Assembly: GCA_032718475.1 (NCBI GenBank) | Contig: JAUCBJ010006969.1 | Span: forward strand, 18,262-82,261 | From: Nemertoderma westbladi | Taxonomy: Eukaryota; Xenacoelomorpha; Nemertodermatida; Nemertodermatidae | Reading direction: 5' to 3' | DNA: 64,000 nucleotides | In this document: positions 1 through 12,476 of the stretch, piece by piece | Numbering within the stretch: position 1 is the first letter of the stretch | Layout: every line of letters starts with the position of its first letter | Translations under genes and position numbers: made by a program | Notes under the pieces: model-generated | The model's input: the letters and a program-made list of their open reading frames with translations, nothing else | Database searches by the model: none | What the model was told of the DNA's origin: nothing

Positions 1-1570
1 TATTGTGTAGGCCTACTGGAACACCCACTCCGCAATCGTTTGTATTGTGTAGGCCTACTGGAACGCCCACTCCGCAATCGTTTGTATTGTGTAGGCCTAC
101 TGGAACGCCCACTCCGCAATCGTTTGTATTGTGTAGGCCTACTGGAACACCCACTCCGCAATCGTTTGTATTGTGTAGGCCTACTGGAACACCCACTCCG
201 CAATCGTTTGTATTGTGTAGGCCTACTGGAACGCCCACTCCGCAATCGTTTGTATTGTGTAGGCCTACTGGAACGCCCACTCCGCAATCGTTTGTATTGT
301 GTAGGCCTACTGGAACGCCCACTCCGCAATCGTTTGTATTGTGTAGGCCTACTGGAACACCCACTCCGCAATCGTTTGTATTGTGTAGGCCTACTGGAAC
401 GCCCACTCCGCAATCGTTTGTATTGTGTAGGCCTACTGGAACGCCCACTCCGCAATCGTTTGTATTGTGTAGGCCTACTGGAACACCCACTCCGCAATCG
501 TTTGTATTGTGTAGGCCTACTGGAACACCCACTCCGCAATCGTTTGTATTGTGTAGGCCTACTGGAACACCCACTCCGCAATCGTTTGTATTGTGTAGGC
601 CTACTGGAACGCCCACTCCGCAATCGTTTGTATTGTGTAGGCCTACTGGAACACCCACTCCGCAATCGTTTGTATTGTGTAGGCCTACTGGAACACCCAC
701 TCCGCAATCGTTTGTATTGTGTAGGCCTACTGGAACACCCACTCCGCAATCGTTTGTATTGTGTAGGCCTACTGGAACACCCACTCCGCAATCGTTTGTA
801 TTGTGTAGGCCTACTGGAACACCCACTCCGCAATCGTTTGTATTGTGTAGGCCTACTGGAACACACACTCCGCAATCGTTTGTATTGTGTAGGCCTACTG
901 GAACACCCACTCCGCAATCGTTTGTATTGTGTAGGCCTACTGGAACGCCCACTCCGCAATCGTTTGTATTGTGTAGGCCTACTGGAACACCCACTCCGCA
1001 ATCGTTTGTATTGTGTAGGCCTACTGGAACACCCACTCCGCAATCGTTTGTATTGTGTAGGCCTACTGGAACGCCCACTCCGCAATCGTTTGTATTGTGT
1101 AGGCCTACTGGAACACCCACTCCGCAATCGTTTGTATTGTGTAGGCCTACTGGAACACCCACTCCGCAATCGTTTGTATTGTGTAGGCCTACTGGAACAC
1201 CCACTCCGCAATCGTTTGTATTGTGTAGGCCTACTGGAACACCCACTCCGCAATCGTTTGTATTGTGTAGGCCTACTGGAACACCCACTCCGCAATCGTT
1301 TGTATTGTGTAGGCCTACTGGAACACACACTCCGCAATCGTTTGTATTGTGTAGGCCTACTGGAACGCCCACTCCGCAATCGTTTGTATTGTGTAGGCCT
1401 ACTGGAACACACACTCCGCAATCGTTTGTATTGTGTAGGCCTACTGGAACACCCACTCCGCAATCGTTTGTATTGTGTAGGCCTACTGGAACACCCACTC
1501 CGCAATCGTTTGTATTGTGTAGGCCTACTGGAACGCCCACTCCGCAATCGTTTGTATTGTGTAGGCCTAT
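1..1570 (+). repeat. 42-bp minisatellite, about 37 copies, inside the 5' LTR
   Basis: The unit begins TATTGTGTAGGCCTACTGG and ends CCGCAATCGTTTG, with a period of exactly 42 bp. It contains the 10-bp palindrome GTAGGCCTAC. Copies differ almost only at one spot, reading CACCCAC, CGCCCAC or CACACAC. Because 42 is divisible by three the array is open in several frames and gives spurious 14-residue repeat proteins; I do not regard these as genes. The array is cut by the window start, so the real copy number is higher. Confidence 0.97.
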
Positions 1571-2050
1571 TATTATGAAATTGCCCTGTAGTGATTCTGT
1601 AGTGCATGCCGAATAGTCAAGGAAGCTTAGAAATAATTTAATCACAAAATCAAATTTAGTATTTTCATAAAATTGTTAGTCGAGACATTTTACCTATCTT
1701 TCTACAAAGCAAAACACCTTATTTATTTACTTAAGATACAGCATGTTGATTTCATGTGCAAAACAGATGTAGTCTCAATAATAGCCCTGATACAGTAGAT
1801 GTCAATTAAACAGATATTTATCAGAGTGACATCTCACATGTCTGCTGCAAGAAACCACTAACACTAGCTTGCTTAAATACTGCATGTAACTTTCATTAGA
1901 GAGAGAGAGAGAAAGAGAAATAGAATAGATTTAATTACCGGTAAAGTTATATTTGGAGACCGTAATAATTAGTTGAAAGTTAGACATTAAAAACCAGAAC
2001 CAAAACTATATTATTTTCATCATAACAAAGACAACGTCCAAACCTTTACA
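1..2050 (+). mobile_element. 5' LTR, partial
   Basis: Positions 1571-2050 repeat almost exactly at 6081-6558, which defines the LTR. The right boundary is clear: both copies run through CCTTTACA and then diverge, into the primer-binding site here and into unique DNA after 6558. The LTR therefore ends in CA as expected. A GA microsatellite lies near 1901-1918. The left boundary lies outside the window. Confidence 0.85.
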
Positions 2051-2051
2051 T

Positions 2052-2069
2052 TGGTGACCCGGATCTTGG
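2052..2069 (+). promoter_or_regulatory. Candidate tRNA primer-binding site
   Basis: One base after the LTR end the sequence reads TGGTGACCCGGATCTTGG. A TGG start just inside the 5' LTR matches the complement of the tRNA CCA end used to prime minus-strand synthesis. I cannot say which tRNA it matches. Confidence 0.6.
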
Positions 2070-2151
2070 ACCTTATTACTACTACCTTCAACTCCAGATG
2101 GGAAAAACTCTCTCGAAACTCAGTCACTGATTACCTCTTATCGAATACATC

Positions 2152-3014
2152 ATGGATGGTGACGGCGAAAATGTTGGTAACGCTGTAAACGTCGCTCGCG
2201 TTTCCGTTAAACCCCCGGTGTTCTTCCGTTCTAACCCCAGCGTTTGGTTCAGAATGTTGGAATCCCACTTTACATTAGCCAACATTACAAGCGAGGTAAC
2301 CAAATTTCACCACGTTATGGCGAATTTGCCAGAAGACGTCGCTTTAAACATTTCCACGGACATTCAATCATATGACGATATTAAATCTACCATTCTCCAA
2401 CTCTATCAGAAATCGAAAACTGAATTATTGGAGGAAGCCCTTGGACAGGTTACTTTAGACGGCCAAAAGCCCTCCTTAGTGTATCTGCGTATAAAAAGAA
2501 AATTACGAGAATGTAACTTAACGGCGGATGACGACCTAGTTCGGCACAAACTCTTACAAGCACTTCCAGTATCGGTGCGTTCTGCTTTGATTGCTCATCA
2601 GGGTCTACCACCCGAAGATTTCGCAACGCTGGCGGACACCATCCTCCAATTTACAAGTGGAATCCCTCAACCAAGTACTTCATATGATGTCGCCAGAGTT
2701 CAACACCCAAACTACAGTATGTTAATACCAGTGGTGATGTTTACAGAGGTGTTAGCAACACTTACAGAGCAAGAGCACCCTACCCTGTCACTTCTACCTC
2801 AAAAGTCGGAGCTATATTCCCGTTCAGCGAAGGGCAACGTCCAAAAATCTGCCGATACCATGTATATTATGGAACAAAAGCGAATACATGCACGCCATGG
2901 TGTCTTTGGCCGGGAGAAAAACCGCGTCGAATGCAACCATCTTCCCGACCAAACTCACGCCCTGCATCGCGCTCGACATCTCCTTCCCCTGATACCCAGG
3001 GGCAGGAAAACTAA
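2152..3014 (+). pseudogene. Retrotransposon gag, frame broken internally
   Basis: The first ATG after the 5' LTR opens a Gag-like reading frame. Its first ~180 residues look like a retrotransposon capsid region, beginning VKPPVFFRSNPSVWFRMLE and continuing into helical segments with LLQALP. The end of Gag is in another frame: a His/Cys cluster with core CRYHVYYG followed by CTPWC, the zinc-binding type found near the end of Mag-like Gag proteins, lies around 2844-2900 and runs to TAA at 3012-3014. The frame change falls between about 2690 and 2840. The frame used at the start continues only to a stop at 3037-3039 and carries no recognisable motif after about residue 185. Confidence 0.7.
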
Positions 3015-6000
3015 CTGCCCTCAGAACATTTGCTGCTAGTTCTGAGGGAGCTGCCGTTTTCAAATTAACCGCAGCAATAAACCATATAAACAACAGCCAC
3101 CAATCCTTATCTTTTCTTATAGACACCGGCTCACAAGTATCCATACTAAAACCTTCCTCGTTTATTAGAAGCTTACTATGGGACAATACTGATGCAAAAC
3201 TCACAGCAATTTCAGGCAATAACATACATGTCCATGGAAAAGTTCATGTCCGAATTAATTTCCTCCGACGAGAATTTCCGTGGATATTTTATGTTGCCGA
3301 CGTTGAAGAAAACATTTTGGGATTGGATTTCTTATCAAATTATGACATGCTATTGGACTGCAAAAATAAACTAATCGTGGATAATTATACAAAACTGAAA
3401 TGCAATCTCAATCCAACAACATCGAAAAGTCTATCTATATTCAAAGTGGAAATCGACCACCCTGATTCAACATTATCCAGTCTTTTCAAAGAACATTCTA
3501 AGTTATTTGATTATGATATTATTCATACTGACACACCTCCACACAATACTGTGCATCGAATTATCACCAACCAATGCCAACCCACATACGCAAAGCCACG
3601 TCAACTTAGTGGGACCAAACTAATAATTGCTCAACAAGTTTTCGCGGATATGCGTTCTCGTGGTATAATACGCCCTTCAAGTAGTCCCTGGGCGTCACCA
3701 TTACATATGGTACCAAAGGTGGGGAGTACTGATAATTGGCGTCCATGTGGAGACTATAGAGCTTTGAACCGCATTACACAAAGTGATAAATATCCGCTGC
3801 CGCACATACAGCATTTTAATAGCAAACTGAAAGGTTCGACAGTTTTCAGCTCCATTGATCTCGTTAAAGCATACCATCAAATTCCTGTGGCAGAGGAAGA
3901 TATTCCAAAGACAGCTATTACAACCCCTTTTGGTCTCTTTGAATTTTTGCGGATGCCCTATGGTCTTAAAAACGCCGCACAAACTTTTCAAAGGGATATA
4001 CATGAAGTACTCGGAGATTTGGAATTTGTATTTCCTTTTCTCGATGATATTATGATACACTCTAAGGATATATCAACTCATTACATTCACCTAAGAAAGG
4101 TATTTGAACGTTTAACTCAGCACAACCTGCAAATAAACTTTGCCAAGTACCAATGGGTACAACCATCAATCTTATTTCTTGGATTCTTAGTGACGGCCGA
4201 CGGTATTTTACCTCCACCTAAACGAGTTAAATCCCTTGTCGATATGCCAGAACCACGTAGCTATACTGAGTTGCGACGGGTTCTGGGAATGTTTGGATTC
4301 TATCGACGACACATACCTTATTTCAGTCAGATTGTAGCACCCCTTCAATCTCTCTTAAACAAAACTCAACCACTGAAACGTAAACAACCACAACGAAACT
4401 TCAATGAAGGTGAATGGACATCGGAACACAAAGAAACTTTCCAGAAGTTGAAAAACTCGTTATCTAACGCAGTTTTATTACATCATCCTTCATCAGAGGA
4501 TTGTAAGCTGATTCTAACCACTGATGCTTCAAAGGACGCTATCGCAGCTTCTCTTCACGAAGTAATATCAGAAGAAGAATCAGTCCCCATTGCATTTTAC
4601 TCTCGTCGATTAACACCAAATGAAACCTCATGGTCAACCTTTGATCGAGAATTACTTGCGGCATATCAAGCTGCAGTGCACTTCCGCAGTAACTTAGAAG
4701 GCCGACAGGTTACTATATTCACAGACCACAAACCACTTACGTCTGCATTCAACAAACCATCGAGCATTTCTCCTAGACAAAACCGCCAGCTTTCATTCCT
4801 TTCTGAATACATTGACTCCATTGAATACATTGCAGGAGAAAGTAACATAGTCGCTGATACTTTATCACGTCAAATCGCTTCAATTAGTATTGATTCTTTT
4901 GGATTGGAAGATATTGCCTCTCAACAGTCAGCCAATTTAATCCTTCCTGAAGAGCATTCGCTAAATATTAAAACATTTCCATTAGCAAATGGTAAAGTTA
5001 TTAAGTGCGACGTAACTACTGCATACCCTAGACCCATCCTACCGGATTCATGTAGACGAACAGTATTTAACGAACTACACAACATGTCACATCCAGGAAT
5101 TAAATCGACCATACGTATAATAACTGATCGTTATATTTGGCCAAATGCTAAACGCGACATAGTGGAATGGTGTAAATTGTGCACATCTTGTCAAGCAAGT
5201 AAAGTAATACAACACACAAAAACACCCCTAACACCATTTCCTTTGGCACCACGTTTTACACATATCCATTCAGATATCATTGGTCCACTAGACATGGGTG
5301 AGCACCAATATCGACACGTAGTAACGTTCATAGATCGACACACTGGGTGGGTAGAAGCAGAGCCAGTTACGTCAATCACAGCTGTTGCCACAGCGACTGC
5401 ATTTATAAAAGTCTGGTTTTCTCGATTTGGAGTGCCCCTTTACCTCACAACAGATCGCGGTGGTCAATTTGAATCTGAATTACTAGCTGAACTCTCTAAG
5501 CTGATTGGTTTCCACCGTATGCGTACCACATCTTACCACCCCCAGAGTAACGGAAAAATAGAACGATTCCATAAAGTTTTAAAGGCTACACTCAAAGCAC
5601 GGAAATCAGATTGGTTAGAGTCCTTACCAATAGTTATTTTCAGTCACAGAATAACGCCATCTAGCGTTACTAATGTATCTCCATTTGAATTGGTAACGGG
5701 AACACAGCCGTTGTTGCCTTGTGTAGACCATTGTGTAGGCCTACTGGAACACCCACTCCGCAATCGTTTGTATTGTGTAGGCCTACTGGAACACCCACTC
5801 CGCAATCGTTTGTATTGTGTAGGCCTACTGGAACACCCACTCCGCAATCGTTTGTATTGTGTAGGCCTACTGGAACGCCCACTCCGCAATCGTTTGTATT
5901 GTGTAGGCCTACTGGAACACCCACTCCGCAATCGTTTGTATTGTGTAGGCCTACTGGAACACCCACTCCGCAATCGTTTGTATTGTGTAGGCCTACTGGA

Positions 6001-6088
6001 ACGCCCACTCCGCAATCGTTTGTATTGTGTAGGCCTACTGGAACGCCCACTCCGCAATCGTTTGTATTGTGTAGGCCTATTATTATGA
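2993..6088 (+). CDS. pol: Retrotransposon Pol: protease, reverse transcriptase, RNase H and truncated integrase
   Basis: This frame opens after a TGA at 2990 and overlaps the end of gag by about 20 bp in the -1 frame. The order is: aspartic protease with DTGS (codon Asp at 3122); reverse transcriptase with active-site motif FLDD near 4038; RNase H with TTDASKD near 4520 and [10 protein letters not shown] near 4720; integrase with an HHCC zinc domain (HNMSHPG, then CKLCTSC, about 5080-5195) and the DDE core ([25 protein letters not shown]; 5260-5580). After the SPFELVTG motif near 5680 the expected remaining integrase sequence is absent and the frame runs straight into the 42-bp LTR array, ending by chance at 6088. 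RT, RNase H and the integrase core look intact, but the element could not move by itself. No initiator ATG is evident; expression as a Gag-Pol frameshift product is inferred. Confidence 0.88.
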   Translation, partial: YPGAGKLTALRTFAASSEGAAVFKLTAAINHINNSHQSLSFLIDTGSQVSILKPSSFIRSLLWDNTDAKLTAISGNNIHVHGKVHVRINFLRREFPWIFYVADVEENILGLDFLSNYDMLLDCKNKLIVDNYTKLKCNLNPTTSKSLSIFKVEIDHPDSTLSSLFKEHSKLFDYDIIHTDTPPHNTVHRIITNQCQPTYAKPRQLSGTKLIIAQQVFADMRSRGIIRPSSSPWASPLHMVPKVGSTDNWRPCGDYRALNRITQSDKYPLPHIQHFNSKLKGSTVFSSIDLVKAYHQIPVAEEDIPKTAITTPFGLFEFLRMPYGLKNAAQTFQRDIHEVLGDLEFVFPFLDDIMIHSKDISTHYIHLRKVFERLTQHNLQINFAKYQWVQPSILFLGFLVTADGILPPPKRVKSLVDMPEPRSYTELRRVLGMFGFYRRHIPYFSQIVAPLQSLLNKTQPLKRKQPQRNFNEGEWTSEHKETFQKLKNSLSNAVLLHHPSSEDCKLILTTDASKDAIAASLHEVISEEESVPIAFYSRRLTPNETSWSTFDRELLAAYQAAVHFRSNLEGRQVTIFTDHKPLTSAFNKPSSISPRQNRQLSFLSEYIDSIEYIAGESNIVADTLSRQIASISIDSFGLEDIASQQSANLILPEEHSLNIKTFPLANGKVIKCDVTTAYPRPILPDSCRRTVFNELHNMSHPGIKSTIRIITDRYIWPNAKRDIVEWCKLCTSCQASKVIQHTKTPLTPFPLAPRFTHIHSDIIGPLDMGEHQYRHVVTFIDRHTGWVEAEPVTSITAVATATAFIKVWFSRFGVPLYLTTDRGGQFESELLAELSKLIGFHRMRTTSYHPQSNGKIERFHKVLKATLKARKSDWLESLPIVIFSHRITPSSVTNVSPFELVTGTQPLLPCVDHCVGLLEHPLRNRLYCVGLLEHPLRNRLYCVGLLEHPLRNRLYCVGLLERPLRNRLYCVGLLEHPLRNRLYCVGLLEHPLRNRLYCVGLLERPLRNRLYCVGLLERPLRNRLYCVGLLL

Positions 6089-6558
6089 AATTGCCCTGTA
6101 GTGATTCTGTAGTGCATGCCGAATAGTCAAGGAAGCTTAGAAATAATTTAATCACAAAATCAAATTTAGTATTTTCATAAAATTGTTAGTCGAGACATTT
6201 TACCTATCTTTCTACAAAGCAAAACACCTTATTTATTTACTTAAGATACAGCATGTTGATTTCATGTGCAAAACAGATGTAGTCTCAATAATAGCCCTGA
6301 TACAGTAGATGTCAATTAAACAGATATTTATCAGAGTGACATCTCACATGTCTGCTGCAAGAAACCACTAACACTAGCTTGCTTAAATACTGCATGTAAC
6401 TTTCATTAGAGAGAGAGAGAAAGAGAAATAGAATAGATTTAATTACCGGTAAAGTTATATTTGGAGACCGTAATAATTAGTTGAAAGTTAGACATTAAAA
6501 ACCAGAACCAAAACTATATTATTTTCATCATAACAAAGACAACGTCCAAACCTTTACA
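5731..6558 (+). mobile_element. 3' LTR with shortened minisatellite
   Basis: It carries about 8.3 copies of the 42-bp unit (5731-6080) followed by the same unique segment as the 5' LTR and ends CCTTTACA at 6558. The left edge is uncertain: no polypurine tract precedes it, and integrase sequence joins the array directly through a partial unit at 5719-5730. Confidence 0.85.
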
Positions 6559-6814
6559 ATTCCTCATTACATGCTTGACAAACTTACCGGTTTAGTGTAT
6601 TTTAAATATATTTTATTCGAAAAGGAAATATTGTGTAACTCAGAGGTTGAAGAGGAACACTGTAATAGGCCTAACATTACACAGCGGGTGAGAATTGTAT
6701 TTTCGGCGGCCATCTAGCGCCTATAGGACACAGCTGCATATGAGTTAGGCTCAGATCCAATTATTATTAGTTATCAGCAAAGCAAAGCTAGTGTAGTCCG
6801 ATTACAGTTGTTAC

Positions 6815-6950
6815 TAATGGGATACGGGCGGGGGCGACTAATAGGTTGGGGGCGGGTGGGTGGTTTGTATGGGGAGGGGGACGGGATACGGGAGTTGGGA
6901 CTAAGAGCTTGGATGGTTGAGGGCGGGGGTGGCTTGGGGAGGGGGGTCGT
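6815..6950 (+). repeat. G-rich block with potential G-quadruplexes
   Basis: Many runs of 3-6 G separated by short spacers lie on the plus strand, for example GGGGGCGGGTGGGTGG and GGGGAGGGGGACGGG. The short open frame through it looks like a by-product of composition. Confidence 0.6.
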
Positions 6951-7432
6951 ATCTCAAAATTGTAATTTTATAGCAAAACTGTACGTTTATTTTTCTTTTA
7001 CAGCTATTAACAACGATTGTACATTTGTTGTTACATGATATTTTGTTGCTAAGGGACATTTTGAAGAACGTCGGGCTTTGATCTCCTCAGGTTAATTATT
7101 CCAAACTAGCTGGTCTCGAAAACTCCGTAACGTTGGGATGAGTCCATTCTAACAGTGTTTGTGTTTATAGGCCTATATAGTAGTAATCACCACGAACCAT
7201 CAGTGGGTATTGTGGGAATGGGTAGTTATGTTTTCCTAAATAAGTTAAGTACTGTAGGCCTAAGTTTGATTAATTTGCGTAATTTGGTTAACAGTGTATT
7301 TATTGTGTATATTACTACAGGAAACGATTTATAAAGAGGCTGGCTGGGAGGGTGATCCGGCCCATATATGCGTTATCCTGGGCATGTCCCACATTGACAA
7401 AGAATGAGGGATGTATTTTTTGATGGGTGAAT

Positions 7433-7459
7433 GGGGGGGGGGGGGGGGGGGGGGGGGGG
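7433..7459 (+). repeat. Poly-G run of 27
   Basis: This is an uninterrupted run of 27 G. It is one of six long G or C homopolymers in the window (also 14858, 40963, 41058, 48869 and 51654). Confidence 0.9.
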
Positions 7460-7603
7460 CTAGGGATGGGATGAAAAAAGTAGAGCATTTTTTTCAATAT
7501 TCTCTAGACCCTTTATTAACCTCGCTGAAGCTCGGTAGATAACATAACTCGAGAATAGTGAAAAAAAGTCTTGGTTAAAGAACTTCAACAAAGGTACTGA
7601 GTC

Positions 7604-7960
7604 CCGGGTCACACATGTGCTTTCAACTTTCCACAATCAATTAAAAGATAGACCATATTGTAGCTATGGGAACGTTTACACATAAACAGATAGATGTAAG
7701 GCATAATTATGCTAATATTACGTCATCGATTTAGTTATCCATATTAAAAAGTATTAGGCCTACTTTAAATAAAATAAAAAAAACACATAATCTGTAAAAC
7801 AGTTCAGATTTATATAACTGCCAACTGAAAATTGTTCAATCATTTATATCTGGTCCAAGTAATATACAATAATTTTTATGAGATGAAAGTTGAATGTTTA
7901 TGTGAGAACCGGGACTTAGTTATTTTAAAATTTAATGTTGAAAGCTCATGTGTGACCCGA
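7604..7960. mobile_element. Short inverted-repeat element (MITE-like)
   Basis: CGGGTCACACATG followed by GCTTTCAAC at 7605-7629 is mirrored by GTTGAAAGC then CATGTGTGACCCG at 7938-7960. The interior is AT-rich and non-coding. I could not fix a target-site duplication. Confidence 0.5.
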
Positions 7961-10645
7961 ACCTAATCCTTCTACGATTTAGTCTCATATTCTAAATGTC
8001 ACGTTGGCGTGCATAAATATTTTTAGAGTATGGTCCATGGGGGGTCTATTTACTATTTAAAAATCAAAGTAATACGACTTAATTTAAGATTTCATAACGG
8101 CCATTCAATAACCGTTTTAAATAGCAGCTCACTCACTAGCAACCAGTCCGGCACCATATTAAATATGAGATCTACGGAAAAATTGAGTTCTCTAAATGGC
8201 TCGCACCACATTAAATAGCTGACGTCATATCCATAAATACTAGTGAGTGGCGTGTAAGCGAGGCTTAATGGAGGGACACAAGAGTATAACTAACCCTAAG
8301 GGAATACAAGCGATGTTTGCTGGTCAATTAACTGGAGTTGTAGGATAATCACGTCTGGTTACCACCCACTTCCTGTTACATACTGGTACTTTGTTAAAAT
8401 AATATCTACACAATCTAAAAGCAATATATCAGTAGTTATAGGTACAGGTTTCTCAATAAATACTTGTGGCGATAGTCACTGTAACCGTGAATCGTCAAGT
8501 CATGAAAACCGCCATAATCGCAGATTTTTGAGACCTTTAGGAAAATGAAATAACATCTATAGTATATTGTTTTAACAAAATGTTAGTCCTCACTCAATAT
8601 TAATTGATCTGGCAATAATCTTCTCAGCTCTAATAATATCGACCACACGGAGCCATTTTATTCCAAGTTAATATTTCCAACTTATTCCAATATTATTGTT
8701 GAACTTGGAATGAGAATGAATGTACTATCCATGGCAAAATGGTTCAAAAGCCATGTCCAGATTAATGGACGTGTCTCATTTATCTTTGATTCGAAATAAT
8801 GGACCGTTCAGATATTACGTCAGGTTTTTATCCCGTAAAATCTTAAGGAATTTAATCAGTTAGTGTCTCAACCATCCTGTCCCACCTTCTCTATACGATA
8901 GTGTTAGTTAGTATCCGATTGGGAACATTATGTAACACCGAGGTGTTTGTTTATAAACTGACGATATAAACTCCCACATATAATGCAGTGGGCCATGGGA
9001 ACTAATGGTGTGCGATTTGGGGGGAAGTGCCAAAGTCCAATCAATCTAAGTGATATACATCGTGAGTAAAGAGATAATTATTTGCTGAGCTGTGTAATAA
9101 ACGTAATAATATCCTTCCATTACAAATAATTTAAATATACCAATGGCTATAATCAACAGAAATCTTAATCATCCAATATCAAATTAAAAAACTTACTGTA
9201 AGTAAATCAAAGATTACAAATTGCATAACATTAAATGGATAGGGTACCGTGGGGTCAGTGCTAATGGAGCACCATACTGAAATACTGTTAAATAAAATGA
9301 AATGTGAACACTATCAGCTGACAACTGCTAACAACAAGGGGTGGCCCATCGTTCCAACACAATTTTACCTCATATAATATTAGTAACACATTCAACAAAA
9401 TGTGTCCCGATCTGCAAGTTAGACCCAATGATGTAAAGGAAACAATTTAAACAAACAATTAACGAACGGATTATATCTACATGAAATTAAAAAATGAAAT
9501 CGAAAATAAAAATAACTTTGATTGATCGATTAATAGCAAAATAAGGCAATCAAACAATTCTAATCTTACAATTGAAAGCAGAATTACACCCGCACATGAC
9601 TGATCTACACAATAAACGATTTTTAAACGAATCAGGTAATTATTTATTATAAATAAAAGCTCCCATTTATATTAGAAATAGATTCCTTATCACAAATTAT
9701 TTACAAAATATCCAGCTAATTAAATACTGCCATACAAACACTAACTAGTAATTTAAACATAGTATCCTTAATTACGCAAAATATTATTTAAATTCGCAAT
9801 TAAAGGATAAAAATATAGAAAAGCTTTCAGTAACTGAAACTGTTATTGGTGGGTTAGCAAACCAAGCGATGGCACAATCGGTAATCCTGTGGTGGTTGCC
9901 TTTCTTACGTTGCTAATAATTGTATCTTTTATTGCTAAAGTATTACGCCGTGCCTAACATATCAATTGGTATTGATGTTATTCTGAAATCTCTGGTCCAA
10001 TTGACATGACCGCTCTATATTATCGCTACTTGATGCATTTTAGGTCCTTGCGCTATAAAAAAAAATTTACAATGTGAGAACAAATTAGGAACGGAAATGT
10101 AAGTTTCACATACTAGGAACATAGCGTAACTAAATTACACAGTAAGGACAACATAACAGGTTAGTAAATTAGGCAATTATAATAAATTAAACTAATATTA
10201 GTTATAGTAACAAAATATAATTTGGCTTCCAGTTAGTTAAATAATTTGTTCATATAGAAGGCAGTATTCCGCATGCCGAGCCACACGTACTCAATAACTA
10301 CGTATAAAAGGATTTATTTATTGTAACGTATTAACGGAAAGGGTTTCTGCAGCAGTTTCTACACAGGAAACGAGCTTTAACTACACAACCTGTAACTATA
10401 ATTATCTTCGCATTATTAGAAGTGTCATAATAAATGAAATAAATTGACATGCTATATTTTAATTGGCACGTAGAATAAATGAGTTCACTGCCACAATCTC
10501 AACTATTCATTATCCTGGTAATGTTTTACCATTTTTTGACTCTTCGGGTTCAACTCATTGTTAGACCAAAATATGGTCACATAGATCACGGAGCTGCCGG
10601 TGTGGCAATCAACGCTCCGTAGGGACTCAGCAGACGGGCTGGGTT

Positions 10646-12476
10646 TCATACAAAGGAAGAGAAATCGTTACCGATGGGGGCCCTGGACCGGGCAGGTAAG
10701 GCGGATGGTGACTGCTGGGTCCTCGGTCTCCTAGAGTACCTTGGGATCGCTTCGGTCTCGCTACCGTCTGAGTATATGTAGCCGTCGTTAGTGGCCTGTG
10801 GGTCTATAGGGGTTCCTCTACGACGGGACTTCGGTTTAGTGTCTACGTCGTCCATGTACCGACGGTCGTTGTCGTACCGTCGGTCGTCGTAGCTCGTCGG
10901 ACCGCCGGGATGCGGGCCTCGCGCAGCCTTGTGCGTCGGCCTAGCGTCACGGCTGTAAGGCGGCAGGTGGACCTGGTAGTTGGGCCGGTAGCCGGGAGGC
11001 GGTTTCCCGCGCGGCAGATCGGCCCCCCACTCGGCCTGCGAGTCGGTCTCAGTCTCGGAGGCCGAGGGTTTCTCCGTCAGCGAGGAGCTCGAGGTGCGGG
11101 AGTGGGTCGGCTTGGTGCCGAACTCCTCGTCATCGTCGGAGTAGACGACGCCGGCGGGGTTCGGGACCGGCGGACGAGCGGCGGCCGACGGCCGATGTCG
11201 ACGTCGCGCGGCCGACGATAGATCCGGCATCTCGGTCGCGGAACCGAACCCCCCGGACTGCGCGCGATCCAACGCACCCGCGTTCGCCCGAACCATCGAC
11301 TTATCCATCGCGGTCTCTTTCGCCTTCCGGCGCTGCGTTACGAAACACAAACTCGCGATCAGAATGATTATAAGGATAACCCCGCAGAGGCAGATGATTA
11401 TAGGGAACCAGAACTGGCGGTAGAAGGGCGCGATAACTCCAGGAACGTCGTTCATTCGGAACAGACCAGACGGGTGTCTGTAGATGGCGTCCGACTCGTC
11501 GCTAGGGTAACTACGTCCGTTCCGGTTCACCGCGACCACCGCGAAGTTGTACAACCGATCGATGTGGAGGTCCGCCTTGGCGACGGTAAACCGCAGCCCC
11601 TGGGCTACGCCAATCGTCCACCGATCCTGCCACTCGTTGTTCTCGTTCGACTTGGCCTGTATGATATAACCGGTGAGCGCCGAGCCGCCCGTGTCAGCCG
11701 GCGCGCGCCACGTGAGCGCCAACTCGGAGGTGAGCACTAGCAACTCGAGTTGGGTGGGTGAGCTCGGGGACCCGAGCAGTGGGGTGTTCGTGCAGTTCTG
11801 CGTGACGATTAACCCACCGCCAACCACGGTGAACGCCTTAACGGTGACGTAATAGGAGGCCCTGGGTTCCAGGTTGCCGAGGTACTTCCAGGTGCGGCCT
11901 TCTACGTCGACCTCGACAGACTGGCGGCTCAGTTGGTCGCCCTCTAGCAACCGCTGGAAGGTGACCGCGTAATTAGTGATCACCCCGTTTGGCCGCTCGG
12001 GGGCGTTCCAGGTTACGTTCATCGCGGTCTCCGTCACCATGCTGCACTCCAGGTTGTTCGGCGCGCTCGGGAAGCTCTGCCCCGTGATGAACCGCACCGA
12101 GCCGCTCAATGGCCCGTCGCCCGCCATGTTAAAGGCGAGCGCGGCCACGCTGTAGTCCGAGAACGGTACCAAACCCCGGATCCGTCCGGACGTCCGATTC
12201 GGGTCGATTATCGGCATTCGCTTCTCCGTATCCGCCATATTCTCGGTGAGCCAATAAACCAGTTTGTATCCGATCATCCGCGCCTCGTTAATTTGGCTCT
12301 CCGGTGTTTCCTCCGGCGGTGTCCAACTCACCGTAATCGAGGTGGCGTCGCCATCCGATACGACCCGCGGTCTACCGGGTGCGTTGATAGGGGCAACCTT
12401 ACCGGTGTACACAGTGACCGGGTCGGACGGGGGTCCTTCACCCATGGTATTCACTGCGCTAACGGTAATCTCGTAT
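10646..12476 (-). CDS. SDK: Sidekick exon 4: FNIII 11-13, membrane span, cytoplasmic tail
   Basis: The acceptor is CCTAATAG before ATACGAGATT at 12476. Three FNIII domains (NAPGRPRVV, SAPNNLECS, SSPTQLELL) are followed by the transmembrane segment and a tail rich in Arg, Ser, Pro and Asp. The tail ends SSFV and then TGA at 10646-10648; the hydrophobic C-terminus is the known PDZ-binding signal of Sidekick proteins. Confidence 0.92.

Larger units (their letters stand above)
1..6558 (+). mobile_element. Ty3/gypsy LTR retrotransposon, defective, left end cut by the window
   Basis: The parts lie in order: 5' LTR (to 2050), primer-binding site (2052), gag (2152-3014), protease-RT-RNase H-integrase (2993 to about 5730) and 3' LTR (about 5731-6558). 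This order, with integrase after RNase H, is that of Ty3/gypsy elements. The non-array parts of the two LTRs (1571-2050 and 6081-6558) look identical except for one GA unit in a short GA microsatellite, so the insertion is recent. Three defects are visible: gag changes frame internally, the integrase C-terminus is missing, and there is no polypurine tract before the 3' LTR. The target duplication cannot be checked because the left end is outside the window; the sequence right after the 3' LTR is ATTCCTCATT. Confidence 0.9.
6559..10645. other. Gene-free AT-rich region downstream of Sidekick
   Basis: I see no credible exon here. Contents are a G-rich block (6815-6950), a poly-G run (7433-7459) and one inverted-repeat element (7604-7960). 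From about 8000 to 10645 the sequence is AT-rich and featureless to me. It probably includes the 3' untranslated region of the minus-strand Sidekick gene; a plus-strand TTTATT at 10312 would read AATAAA on that strand. Confidence 0.6.

Noticed and set aside
1-1570. CRISPR-like regular repeats
   Set aside because: Units are contiguous with no variable spacers and the DNA is clearly from an animal genome.
3-1616. Long open frames of 537 and 512 codons through the window start
   Set aside because: They are produced by the 42-bp period of the LTR minisatellite, repeat one 14-residue block in every frame, and have no conserved protein.
8030-8218. 62-codon plus-strand frame
   Set aside because: No similarity, AT-rich composition and no neighbouring splice signals; it looks like chance.
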